From: Calothrix sp. NIES-2098
GTDB lineage: Bacteria; Cyanobacteriota; Cyanobacteriia; Cyanobacteriales; Nostocaceae
Reading direction: 5' to 3'
DNA length: 64,000 bases
Assembly: GCA_002368175.1 (NCBI GenBank)
Contig: AP018172.1
Span: 1,548,001-1,612,000 of the forward strand
Shown here: one piece after another, positions 8,306 to 18,700 of the stretch
Layout of the letters: each line of letters begins with the position of its first letter
Numbering within the stretch: the stretch's first letter is position 1
Position numbers and translations under genes: made by a program
The notes under the pieces: model-generated
Told to the model about the DNA's origin: nothing
Seen by the model: only the letters and a program-made list of their open reading frames with translations
Database searches by the model: none

Positions 8306-8980
8306 ATGACAGCAAAAATTATTGCCGTAGTAAATCAGAAGGGTGGGGCGGGTAAAACAACTACCACTATGCAGCTTGCAGGGACGATTACTCGGCGCGG
8401 TTACAAAGTAATGGTGGTTGATGCTGACCCACAAGGAAGCGCGACACGCTGGGCTGCGTCGGCAGAAGATTCAACTCCTTTTCCTGCTTCTGTTATTGGG
8501 TTAAGTGCTGCGAATGAGAAAGTTCATCGTGAAGTAAAAAAGTTTATTGAGGATTACGACGTTATTATTATTGACTGCCCTCCAGCTGCCGATTCTCCAG
8601 TACCACAAAGTGCACTGATTGTTGCAGACTTAGCACTTGTTCCTATTCTTCCTTCTCCCCTTGATATGTGGGCTGCTGTAGGTATCAAACAAGTTATTGA
8701 ACATTGCAGTACGATCAACGACGCATTACAAGCGCGATTAATTTTGAATCAAGCGCAAGCAAAAACTACGTTATCTCACGAAAGCATAGAAGTACTATCT
8801 GAATTTGGTATTCCTCTTACGAAAACACAAATCGCTCAACGCCAAATTTATCGCCAATCAGCAGCCTTTGGTGTAACTGTCCATGATCTAGGAAAAGCTT
8901 CGGCTGCGGTTAAAGAAATTGAAGCTTTGGTTGATGAAGTTTTTGCAGTGCTAAATCTCAAGAGAAACAAAAAACAGTAG
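8306..8980 (+). CDS. parA: ParA-family partition ATPase
   Basis: The product has 224 residues, the size of short plasmid ParA/ParF proteins without an N-terminal DNA-binding domain. The deviant Walker A motif KGGAGKTTTT begins at residue 12. VVDADPQGSAT follows at about 37, and a Walker B-like VIIIDCPP near 93. These proteins polymerise or form gradients on DNA and move plasmids through a centromere-binding partner. The divergent RHH gene at 7709-8110 is the likely partner. Flanking palindromes at 8.1-8.3 and 8.98-9.02 kb are the likely binding sites. The locus marks this part of the window as plasmid-derived or plasmid-like. Confidence 0.88.
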   Translation: MTAKIIAVVNQKGGAGKTTTTMQLAGTITRRGYKVMVVDADPQGSATRWAASAEDSTPFPASVIGLSAANEKVHREVKKFIEDYDVIIIDCPPAADSPVPQSALIVADLALVPILPSPLDMWAAVGIKQVIEHCSTINDALQARLILNQAQAKTTLSHESIEVLSEFGIPLTKTQIAQRQIYRQSAAFGVTVHDLGKASAAVKEIEALVDEVFAVLNLKRNKKQ

Positions 8981-9021
8981 TAACTATATTAACTATACAA
9001 ATAGTTAATATAGTTACTACT
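8976..9021. repeat. Perfect 21-bp-arm palindrome at the parA stop codon
   Basis: The left arm 8976-8996 (AGTAGTAACTATATTAACTA plus T) and the right arm 9001-9021 are perfect reverse complements around an ACAA loop. The parA stop codon TAG (8978-8980) is inside the left arm. It shares TTAACTAT and ACAAATAG with the other partition-like repeats. No T run follows, so a binding site is more likely than an intrinsic terminator. Confidence 0.65.
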
Positions 9022-9399
9022 ATATAACTCAAAGCTAGAAGAACTCTCATAAAGTACCAAGTAGCTTAAGGTATTGCTGCTATAAACAGCTTCTAGCGGT
9101 TATCTGCCAAAGAATATAAAATTTTACACAGTTCTGAGTTTCAATAGTGTCGGAACATTTCTCCCGTAAGATGCGAGAAATCGATGAAATTTGACTATTT
9201 TCCCTTATAAGCAAGCATTAAGATTATATAGGAAATCTTAGATGAAATAGAAAAGAGCGCTTATAATTACGATCTACTACAACCGATAAAATACTTAGAT
9301 TAGTAATACTAAGTTTATCCCTACCGAAAGCTTTAACTGAGTACAACATGTTCAAAGCAAGTCATAAATTAATAATCGATATATAAAACACTTACAATA
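9022..9399. other. Non-coding spacer before the large putative defence gene
   Basis: This is AT-rich sequence with no credible gene. It must contain the promoter of the gene at 9400, but I see no convincing -35/-10 pair and no clear Shine-Dalgarno sequence before the ATG. Confidence 0.4.
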
Positions 9400-12300
9400 A
9401 TGCTTAACAGGATAGTCACTGAAAACCAACTCGACGAATGGGTACGGGGCAACGCTCGTGATGCTCAGGGAATAATTGTTGAGCTTGTCTATCGACTAGT
9501 TGCAGCTTCATCTCCAAATCCCAATAAGCGGCGCTTCCCTCTTCCTGATAGTATTGGGCAGCATGGCCCTGATGGAATCTTTGATACAGATTTTGACTTT
9601 AATCCATTTGTCCCGGAAGGAAGCTCATTCTGGGAAATTGGCACTGGTACTAATGCTGGAGCGAAGGCTACGAGTGATTATAAAGATTTAACATCTACAA
9701 TACCTAGTGAAATTAGACAAAAATCTACATTTATTTTTGTAACTCCCTTATCTGGTAGAAAGGACTGGCCTCATACATGGAAAGAAGACGCGCAAGCTGA
9801 ATGGCTCGAAAAGCGTCGTCAGAAGAATGACTGGCAAGATGTTCGTATTATTGATGGAACTGGACTAATCGACTGGCTTCAGCACTTTCTTTCAGTTGAA
9901 CTCTGGCTTGCAGATAAGATGGGGCTTCCAGTACATCAAATTGAAACTCCTGAGCAACACTGGGCCGACCTGAGAAGTATTGGTGAGCCACCACTTATTC
10001 CAGATATCTTTCTTGCAAACCGTGAGGCTGCATGTGCCAAGCTTAATGAGGTGTTCTCAGGAAAAATGCTTCAGTTAAAATTGGATACTCGTTTCCTTGA
10101 TCAAGTAGCAGATTTTGTTGCAGCCTATATAGCAACTATAGACAATAATGCGAGGTTAAATATTATCGGTCGTTGTCTGTTTATATCTGGGATCGAAGCG
10201 TGGAACGCCATAACCTCTTTACAAGAAAGGCATATTTTAGTTGCAAATTTTGATTTGAACGAAAATGATTCCCTAGGGAGAAAACTCCTCCAGAAAGCTG
10301 AAAGGGGAGGTCATGCAATAATTTTCGGCGGAATGCCCGGTGGCATTCCAAGCCTATACCGTGTCCCAATCCCAAACCCTAAAAGCTATCAAATTGAAGA
10401 ATTTTTAGTAAAAGCAGGCTACAACAAGGAGAAAGCTCGTAGCTTTGCACAAAAAAGCAACGGCAACCTAAGTTCATTGCTTAGATGTCTTCAAAATATT
10501 TCACTTACTCCAGAATGGGCACAAGGAGCAGATGCAGCAGAATTAGTGATTGCAGAGATTCTAGGTACGTGGAATGAACACTTTGAAGCTGATAAAGCAG
10601 TAGTAGAAAAACTATCAGGAAGTTCTTATGCGGAATGGGTTAAAAAGATGCGTAATATCGCACTGCGCCCAGGCACTCCCCTAATCCAAAGAGATGGTAT
10701 TTGGAAGTTTGTTGCCCGATACGAAGGATGGAACGCGCTTGGACAGCAAATATTTGATGAGCATTTAAATCAAATTAAAGATATCGCTATCAATGTTATA
10801 CGTGAGCAAGATCCGCAATTTGAATTACCCCCAGAAGAACGATATGCAGCAAATATTTATGGTAAAACTCTAACCCATTCAATTTCGCTACGAAACAGTT
10901 TAGCAGAGAATTTGGCTCTTCTTGGAAGCCATCCAGAACCTTTAATATCATGTTCTTCTGGTAAGGCAGAGGTAATTGCTCGTTGTGCAGTACGAGAGAT
11001 CCTTGCCAATGCAGACTGGGTTCTTTGGGCAAGTCTAAACCACCTCTTGCCGTTACTAGCTGAGGCTGCACCTGAAGAGTTTCTCAACGCTGTTGAAAGC
11101 GCATTAAATAATGACCCATGTCCTTTTGATATTCTCTTTACACAAGAAAGACCGGGAGTTACTGGTGGCAACTATATAACTGGCCTACTTTGGGCATTAG
11201 AGACACTCGCTTGGGATGCTACATATTTAATCCGTGTTCTTATAATTCTTGGAGAATTAACTGCAAAAGATCCTGGCGGAAATTGGGCTAATCGTCCAGT
11301 CAACTCTCTTACAACAATTCTCTTGCCTTGGTTTCCTCAAACTTGTGCTTCTGTAGCAAAGAGGCAATCTGCTATTAAAACACTACTTCAAGAAAATCCA
11401 GATGTTGCTTGGAAAGTACTATTAGCTATTCTTCCTAATCCAAACCAAATTTCTAGAGGTTCACGTAAGCCAGCATGGAGAACAATTATTCCTGAGGATT
11501 GGTCGGAGCGGGCAACGCAACAAGAGTACTGGGAGCAGGTTAATGCTTACTCAGAAATGGTGTTAAGAGCAACAGAACAAGACATTACGAAACTTACTGA
11601 GATTATTGATCGATTCAATGATTTTACATCTCAAGTGCAAAGTCAAATTTTGTCCTACTTACGCTCAGATACCATTACTTCGTTATCTCAAGTAGATCGG
11701 CTGCCTTTATGGAATAAACTTGTAGATTTGGTTTCAAAGCACCGAAGATTTCGGGATGCTGAATGGGCTATGAATCAATCACTAGTAGATGAAATCGAAG
11801 AGATCTCACAGAATCTAGAACCACAAGATCCAATTTTCCGTCACCAACGACTTTTTAATGAAGGCGACTTTGATCTATTTGAGGAAAAGGGAAACTTTGA
11901 GGAACAACGCAGAGAACTTGGAAACCAAAGGCAAAAAGCTATTGAAGAAATTTTTGTCTCTGGTGGTCTGGAAGCAGTTCTGGCATTTACTCAATCAGTA
12001 ACAAGACTACCTTCGCATGTAGGTGCGATTTTTAGTGCAATTGCAGAAAAAGACATTGAAGAAAAAATACTTCCAACTATGTTAGAGTCGGAGATTAATT
12101 CTCTTGCTCAGTTTGCAAGTGGTTTTATTGAGGGTAAATTTGGCAAACACAGTTGGCAATGGGTCAATGACATCGATACATCACATTGGTCTCCCTCTCA
12201 ATTAGGTAAATTCTTATCGTTTCTTCCTTTTACCCCTGATACTTGGAAGTGGGCAGCAAGGCTTCTAGGAGAAGATGAGTCTCCGTATTGGTTAAATACT

Positions 12301-13209
12301 AATGCCAATCCCTACCAAACTGAAACAGGTCTTGAACTAGCTATTAATCGTTTAGTTCAATACGAGCGACCGCATGAAGCAATTAAATGTCTTGAAAGGA
12401 TATTGCATGACAAGCTTCCCCTAAATACCCAACAAGCCATCAGTGTGCTTTACGCAATACTTCATTCACAAGAAAATGTTCGTACTATGGATGTACATGC
12501 CGTTATCGAAATTATACAGGCATTACAAAATGATCCAGAGATAAACCCTGATGAGCTTTTCAAAGTTGAGTGGGCTTTTCTACCTCTCCTTGATCAACAC
12601 TACGGCGTATCTCCCAGTCTACTTGAGCAACAACTAGCTAACAATCCTGATTTCTTTTGCGAAGTTATTCGCCTTGTGTTTCGGTCACAGAATGAGGGAG
12701 ATTCTCCTGAAGAACTCACCGAGCAACAGAAAAACATGGCAACAAATGCTTACCGTCTGCTTCAACAGTGGAGAACTCCACCTGGTAGCCAGAAAGATAG
12801 GACATATAACGGGGAAGCGCTAACTGCCTGGTTGAATAAAATTAAATCTGCTTGCTCGGAGTCAGGACATTTAGAAATTGCGCTTTCAATGGTTGGTCAT
12901 GTTCTTATTCATACCCCCCCTGATCCTGATGGGCTTTGGTTGCATCACGCCGCAGCAGAGGCACTGAATGCTAAAGATGCTAATGATATGCGAGACGGAT
13001 TTACAACTGAGCTATTTAACTCGCGTGGCATTCATTTAGTAGATCCAGAAGGACGAGACGAACGAGATCTCGCCGAGAAATATCGCTCACAGGCTGAAGA
13101 AGTTGAGTCTCAAGGCTATCATCGTTTTGCGACTTCTCTAAGAGAATTGGCTGCTTCATATGAACATGATGCCGAACGTCAGGCATCAAGAAACTTCTTT
13201 GATAGCTAA
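9400..13209 (+). CDS. Large putative defence protein with N-terminal PD-(D/E)XK-like domain
   Basis: The product has 1269 residues and belongs to no family I can name. Near the N terminus (about residues 45-100) the pattern HGPDGIFDTDF ... SSFWEIGTG ... AGAKATSDY resembles the PD-(D/E)XK-like cassette (PDG, then WE-x-GT, then K-A-x-DY) seen at the start of large bacterial conflict proteins. I see no Walker A motif, so it is not a recognisable STAND ATPase. Most of the rest (about 380-1250) is predicted alpha-helical and repeat-like (many W, L and Q residues). It reads as one long helical scaffold. The gene stands alone between the partition locus and pyrC. A nuclease-bearing antiviral protein is an inference from the N-terminal motif and accessory location. 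Confidence 0.6.
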   Translation: MLNRIVTENQLDEWVRGNARDAQGIIVELVYRLVAASSPNPNKRRFPLPDSIGQHGPDGIFDTDFDFNPFVPEGSSFWEIGTGTNAGAKATSDYKDLTSTIPSEIRQKSTFIFVTPLSGRKDWPHTWKEDAQAEWLEKRRQKNDWQDVRIIDGTGLIDWLQHFLSVELWLADKMGLPVHQIETPEQHWADLRSIGEPPLIPDIFLANREAACAKLNEVFSGKMLQLKLDTRFLDQVADFVAAYIATIDNNARLNIIGRCLFISGIEAWNAITSLQERHILVANFDLNENDSLGRKLLQKAERGGHAIIFGGMPGGIPSLYRVPIPNPKSYQIEEFLVKAGYNKEKARSFAQKSNGNLSSLLRCLQNISLTPEWAQGADAAELVIAEILGTWNEHFEADKAVVEKLSGSSYAEWVKKMRNIALRPGTPLIQRDGIWKFVARYEGWNALGQQIFDEHLNQIKDIAINVIREQDPQFELPPEERYAANIYGKTLTHSISLRNSLAENLALLGSHPEPLISCSSGKAEVIARCAVREILANADWVLWASLNHLLPLLAEAAPEEFLNAVESALNNDPCPFDILFTQERPGVTGGNYITGLLWALETLAWDATYLIRVLIILGELTAKDPGGNWANRPVNSLTTILLPWFPQTCASVAKRQSAIKTLLQENPDVAWKVLLAILPNPNQISRGSRKPAWRTIIPEDWSERATQQEYWEQVNAYSEMVLRATEQDITKLTEIIDRFNDFTSQVQSQILSYLRSDTITSLSQVDRLPLWNKLVDLVSKHRRFRDAEWAMNQSLVDEIEEISQNLEPQDPIFRHQRLFNEGDFDLFEEKGNFEEQRRELGNQRQKAIEEIFVSGGLEAVLAFTQSVTRLPSHVGAIFSAIAEKDIEEKILPTMLESEINSLAQFASGFIEGKFGKHSWQWVNDIDTSHWSPSQLGKFLSFLPFTPDTWKWAARLLGEDESPYWLNTNANPYQTETGLELAINRLVQYERPHEAIKCLERILHDKLPLNTQQAISVLYAILHSQENVRTMDVHAVIEIIQALQNDPEINPDELFKVEWAFLPLLDQHYGVSPSLLEQQLANNPDFFCEVIRLVFRSQNEGDSPEELTEQQKNMATNAYRLLQQWRTPPGSQKDRTYNGEALTAWLNKIKSACSESGHLEIALSMVGHVLIHTPPDPDGLWLHHAAAEALNAKDANDMRDGFTTELFNSRGIHLVDPEGRDERDLAEKYRSQAEEVESQGYHRFATSLRELAASYEHDAERQASRNFFDS

Positions 13210-13672
13210 TGATGTTTAAGTACCAAGGGCAAATCAAAGGCTTTGGTTAATATACAAAGCTAAAAACTCAATCAGCTACTGTCACTGTAACTGTGACTTA
13301 AAGGATAAAGTGGTAAGAACTGCCATTTTATGATTCAAATCACAAGGGCCGAGGTGCTGGCATTTCGTCAACGCACACTTCGCTACTTTCGCCCCATGAA
13401 GTGCTCACAGCAAGTGCTCACAGCACTTAGAATGAAAAAAGGGAAAAAACAATAAAAATAGTATAAATAGTTATTACTGTTTGTACTGTTTATACAGTTA
13501 TTTATTTCGATGCAGCGGTTTAGCGAAGGCACCCCCGAAGGGCAAGAAAATGTTCGCACAGGAGATGATCGAATGGATAGAGAAGCCTGAGGGGGTTGAG
13601 CCAGAATTCAAATTACTCGTTGGACTAAGCTAACCGACAGGATTCCACAACGGCTGATGCACAATGCCAATG
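13210..13672. other. Non-coding region with another centromere-like repeat
   Basis: There is no credible gene. A partition-like repeat lies at 13458-13505, and a typical Nostocales spacer fragment (GCGAAGGCACCCCCGAAGGG) at about 13524-13543. A 27-codon frame from 13550 is too short to support. Confidence 0.5.
13458..13505. repeat. Centromere-like repeat, distal copy
   Basis: ATAGTATAAATAGTTATTAC followed by TGTTTGTACTGTTTATACAG repeats the ACTATTTGTATAGTT theme of the parA region, about 4.5 kb away and beyond the 1269-residue gene. This suggests the large gene lies inside the partition-site territory of the same replicon. Confidence 0.45.
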
Positions 13673-14701
13673 TCATACCATTTGCCATGTCATTTCCTGC
13701 CCTGCCCCCAAAGGTACAAGCCCAGATTCCATAAATGGAATTTCATCAGGAACGCGCCAAGTCGTTTTGGACAAGGTAATTTGCTCAGTATTACGCGGCA
13801 GTTGATAAAAATCTGGGCCATAAAAGCTAGCGAACGCCTCCAGTTTATCCAGGGCTTTCACGCTTTCAAATGCTTCGGCATACAACTCAAGGGCGTGCAG
13901 AGCCGAAAAGCATCCCGCGCAGCCACAGGAACTTTCTTTGCTGGTGCGGGTATGGGGAGCGCTATCGGTACCTAGAAAAAACTTCGGATTTCCCGATGTT
14001 GCCGCTTGCAACAAAGCCTGACGATGCTCCTCCCGTTTCAAAATGGGCAGGCAATAAAAATGGGGGCGAAGGCCGCCTTTGAACAGGGCATTACGGTTAA
14101 ACAACAAATGTTGTGGCGTAATTGTTGCCGCGATGGTGTTGGCAGACAGGACATACTGCACCGCATCGGAGGTGGTGATATGCTCAAGCACCACCCGCAG
14201 GTTGGGAAATCGCTGCTTGAGTTCTATTAAATGTCGCTCGATAAACACCTTCTCGCGATCGAACGTATCAACATCGTTATCGGTCACTTCCCCGTGCAGT
14301 AATAACGGCATGTCCACCTGCTGCATCGCTTCAAAGACGCGATCGCTCTGACGAATATCCGTCACACCGGAGTCTGAGTTGGTCGTTGCACCGGCTGGGT
14401 AGTACTTGACCGCTTTGATAAACTGGGATTCTTTCGCTCGGAAAATGTCGTCGGGGCTGGTGTTGTCGGTAAGGTAGAGCGTCATCAATGGCTCAAACTG
14501 TTGGCCCTCTGGAATGGCGGCGAGGATGCGATCGCGATAGGCTGCCGCATCTGCCACCGAGCGGATAGGGGGCTTCAAGTTCGGCATAACGATTGCGCGG
14601 GCAAACTGACGCACCGTATAGGGCAGAACTGCTTTCAGTGCTGCACCGTCGCGCAGATGCAGATGCCAATCGTCAGGTCGGGTGATGGTAAGCTTTTGCA
14701 T
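13673..14701 (-). CDS. pyrC: Dihydroorotase
   Basis: This enzyme catalyses reversible cyclisation of carbamoyl-aspartate to dihydroorotate in pyrimidine synthesis. The product has about 342 residues from the start I prefer at 14701 (MQKLTITRPDDWHLHLRDG), which is the usual N terminus; an upstream in-frame ATG at 14770 would add 23 unlikely residues. Visible motifs are the metal-binding HLHLRDG (about 12-18), KYYPAGATTNS with the lysine that is carboxylated in the family, LHGEV, LEHIT and the catalytic GTDSAPH. The gene is intact. It is a housekeeping gene stranded between plasmid-like loci with no pyrimidine neighbours, so it may be an extra copy. Confidence 0.92.
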   Translation of the reverse strand: MQKLTITRPDDWHLHLRDGAALKAVLPYTVRQFARAIVMPNLKPPIRSVADAAAYRDRILAAIPEGQQFEPLMTLYLTDNTSPDDIFRAKESQFIKAVKYYPAGATTNSDSGVTDIRQSDRVFEAMQQVDMPLLLHGEVTDNDVDTFDREKVFIERHLIELKQRFPNLRVVLEHITTSDAVQYVLSANTIAATITPQHLLFNRNALFKGGLRPHFYCLPILKREEHRQALLQAATSGNPKFFLGTDSAPHTRTSKESSCGCAGCFSALHALELYAEAFESVKALDKLEAFASFYGPDFYQLPRNTEQITLSKTTWRVPDEIPFMESGLVPLGAGQEMTWQMV

Positions 14702-15709
14702 CCTTTCATTATAAAACGGTAACAAGGGCCTCATGAGAATAGAGGCGATCGCCATTGAACGCAGGCTCAAGGCTCAATGTCAAAGTAAGCAAGAATGAAG
14801 CAATCGCATATATGACTTACTTAAAACTCATGTAAGGCAAGGATTGTAGCAGCCATTATTTCGCAGCTTTCTTGCGAGGTATTGGCATCCCTATTTAAGT
14901 GAACAAAATCATTTATACGTAATATTGTTGAGGGGTTCTTGTAAAAATGTAAAAAATAGTAATTTTTCTCAATACGTCCTTACGTGCTTGCGACCCCGCA
15001 TTAGAGCAATAAGACTTGGTTTAAAATTTAACTTCACATACATGGATATCAAGTTGTCATTAGTAGAAGATTAAAGTGCAAACTCAACCCCTGATGGAGT
15101 TACTCTATTGAAGCCTGGAATACTTCCAATTAATCGGTTTCTCCACAACGAATAGACTGTGGGTTAGTCTGCTAACCCACACACAATCGCTAAACAAACC
15201 AGAAGTTATCGACAAGAGCCTGTCGTACAATTGCTGATGCCGTGGGTTCGGATAGTTACAGATAGATTTCCAGTTCAATCGGCTTCAGGAGTGGATCAAA
15301 ACAAAGGAAATACGAAAAAACTACATAGACAATCCGTTTTCTTCATGAATTTTTTATACAAACTTTACCAAAATTCAGTGAAAATAAGGTGTATTCAGAG
15401 AGTGATTGCAAGGAAATCGGCTGTGATTATAAACACTTGTTGATCCACCCTAGCTTTAAAAGGGGAGAACTGGTCTAAAATTCCTCCTTTGTTAGGTGGA
15501 TTTAGAAGGTTATAAACCGTTTTGCTACCAGCATCGATTTTTAATAGCAATGTCTTTATAACAAATTTGGCCATAGATGCCTCTCCGGGGAAAAGCTGGG
15601 TGAGGTGATATTGGGTGACAATTCATCTATTTTACGCACGGATGTAACGCCCACTCGGTAAACGAATATCTGATATTTCCCAGATCAATTTTCCACAGGA
15701 GAATAATTT
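14702..15709. other. 1-kb non-coding region upstream of the RTX-type gene
   Basis: There is no credible gene on either strand. The region separates divergent pyrC and the RTX-type gene and should hold both promoters. A clear Shine-Dalgarno sequence (AGGAG, 15697-15701) precedes the ATG at 15710. I see no RNA gene. Confidence 0.5.
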
Positions 15710-18700
15710 ATGCCAGTTCAAATCACCCAGACAGACATCATTGCCATGAACGCCTTATTAAAAAAAGGCGATCGCGGAGGAGCTTATTTATACTATTACA
15801 ACCTAATTAAAGATGTTGACAGGGACGCTGTAAGTCAGATTCTGATTCAAGCACAAATTACAACCTATAGTGGCTTCTTTGGCGGCGCTGCTATGATTGG
15901 TAATGCGATCGCAAAGAATAGTAATCCCGACAAATACCCTGCGGAAGGTCTTGATAAATTTTCTGCTGATATTGTTCAAGGCTTAATCGATGCAATTGCT
16001 AAAGAGCTAAGTGCTAATCAAGATGGTGTTTTAACTAAAGAACAAATTCAACTTGCAGATCGTGGAGTTTGGGAAAACAATTATAAGATGGGGGATTACT
16101 TCCCTGGCAATATCCAGATTGTAGCCCAAGACCCAACAGTATTAGCAACGCCTGGAACGCTCGCCGCAGTTTTGGCAGGTTCTCAACTGCTCTTAGGTGC
16201 AAAAATCGGTAATGAAGAATCAAAGTTTTCTGGCAGTGCCTATGAGCGCATCGAAACGACCGATTACATTGCTATTCGTGAGCGTAGCTCAAACAAAATT
16301 GTTTACGTTTCGGACAAGTTAGGCTTGGCAGACAAAGTGACGGGCGGACTGGCCTTGTCAGCTAGTCAACTTAAGCAAGAAGCTACACTTGCACTTATAG
16401 GTCTTGGCGCTTTAACTTCGCTATTTGGTCCAAGTCTTGGTCTTCTAGCTGGAACGACACCTCTCAGTCAAAACAGCGCAGCAAGCCAAGCGGTATTTAC
16501 AGGCATACGCTCTCTACTAAACTCAATCTTTGAAGGTGTCCCATTCGATAACACGCTGGCTTTCGACTTTAAGCGGTATCTGGGTGCTGATGGAATCCCT
16601 GTCAATCCCACCGCAAGTCTTCCTTCCAGGCTCGTTTGGAATGAGCAGTTTGGACTTGTTCTACGCAATGAGGGAAGTTTTTCTGGAACAGCTAATCCTG
16701 ACATTATTGTGGGCTTTAGAACTGCTCTGGTTGCTGCTGGTGCAGGCGAAGATATCCTGATCGGGTTCGACCAGGCGCAAATGAAAGGGAGTGTAGGACG
16801 GGACTGGCTACTTGGAGCAGGTAGTGCAAAGCTCTTCGGAGATGGCGATAACGATCTTCTTGTAGCAACAGATCTTGTTAAAGCCGATGGCGGGGCGGGC
16901 AACGATATTCTAGTGGGGATCGGTTCTCAATATAAAAGCCAGATTGAGAAGATGGAACTCCGAGGTGGAGATGGAGATGATTGGGTGTTTTCCTACAAAG
17001 GAACTGGAGCCTTTCTTTATGGTGGAGAGGGTAGCGACTTCTTGCTTGCGTATGGCGGCGAAAATCATCTTTGGGGCGGCACAGGCCAAGGTAATGATGG
17101 GGCCAGTGATTCATTTGGTCTCATGAACAATACTTTCGTCCACGATGCTGGAACCGATGATTATATGTATTGGGGAGGTATTATTCCACTCTATGGCGGA
17201 GTGCGGCAGTGGTGGAATGAGGATGGTTGGGCTTATTGGTCACCCTTCAGTTCCTTATCATCGGTCGTTCCTTTTGGGTATGCTTCATTGCTGGGAGCAT
17301 TCACAACGCTAATTGACATTCCCCTGATGGGGACATTCCGCTATGGGCTGACCGAAACCAATCAACTTCTGGTGCAATTTGGGCGTGGACGGGGCGGACA
17401 GGCAGTTATTGAAAATTACTCGCTTGATCTCGATACAGGTGCAGCCACTGGTCATGTAACTGTATTTCAACTAGTAGTTGCCAATCAAGTCAGCATTTCA
17501 GCGATTCGACGGACAATCAAGCTGGCGTTAGCTGCTGGGTTTGGCGTTACCTTTAGCAGCACTGATCCACTAGTGCTGGATTTGGATGGTGATGGCATTG
17601 AACTAACCAGTCAGGACAACGGTGTCTATTTCGATCTCGACAAAGATGGATTTGCCGAAAAGACCGCTTGGGTAAAAGGAGACGATGCTTTCCTCGCCCG
17701 AGACCTGAACAATAATGGCAAAATCGATGACATTAGCGAACTCTTTGGTAATGCCACAACCACGGGTTTTGCTGCTCTAAAAGCTCTTGACACTAACAAC
17801 GATAACCTGATCACATCAGCAGATACAGGCTTTGCCAGCCTCAGGCTATGGCGCGATCTCAACAAAAATGGCACCACCGACGCAGGTGAATTGACAACCC
17901 TCACCCAAAACAGCATCACCACACTCAGCCTGAGTGCCACTAACCTCACAAATACCACTATCCAAGATAACCTCATCCGTGCCACCGCTAAGTTCACCCG
18001 CGCTAATGGAACAACTGGCACGATCGCCGATGTCGCTTTCGATGCTAGTCAATTAGATACGAAGTATCTTGGCAACAAAACCGTTTCCGCTGCTGCTGCC
18101 GCACTACCCAAACTTAAAGGCTACGGCACTCTGCCCGATCTGCCCGTGTCCATGACCAACGATGCAACACTACTAAACCTGGTGAGCAGCCTCAACGCAC
18201 TCCCAAACACAACCACCTGGACTGCTCTCAAAGACAGAGTAGACGATATTCTATTTCGCTGGGCAAAAGTCGATACTGTTCCTAGCACTGCCATGACCAC
18301 CGCTTTTGATCAGCGGAAATTGGCCTTCTTAGAAATTTATGCAGGTGAGCAACTAACACCCCGCGACGGTAATGGGGTGCCATCAGTTGCGAACATTGAT
18401 GAACTAATTGCCAATTGGAATGATGCTCTCGATCGGGCAACCATCAAACTAGCTGCCCAAGGGCCACTGAAGTCGATTTTAGGGCCGTTAACCTACGATC
18501 TATCTAACGATCTGTTCCAAGCAACCAGCCCGACAACACTAAGCGACATCTACCGCAAAGCCATCCAGCAACTTTCAACCACAGCATCAATTGCCTTGAC
18601 ATCATGGAATACCAATTGGGGACCCATGCTCGACACGTTGAGCAAAGTCTTACTACGGGCTGACTCTAATAGCATCAAAGCTGACTTTGAAGTAGCAAGC

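Noticed and set aside
13550..13633. 27-codon frame (MFAQEMIEWIEKPEG and on) before pyrC
   Set aside because: It is too short to support and sits next to a common Nostocales spacer repeat. It may be the tail of a lost gene.
14702..15709. Missing flv3 5' end hidden in the large spacers
   Set aside because: I checked the spacers at 13.2-13.7, 14.7-15.7, 24.2-24.6 and 46.5-47.4 kb for HTEPDH-type or other Flv3 N-terminal sequence and saw none, so the missing part is outside the window or lost.
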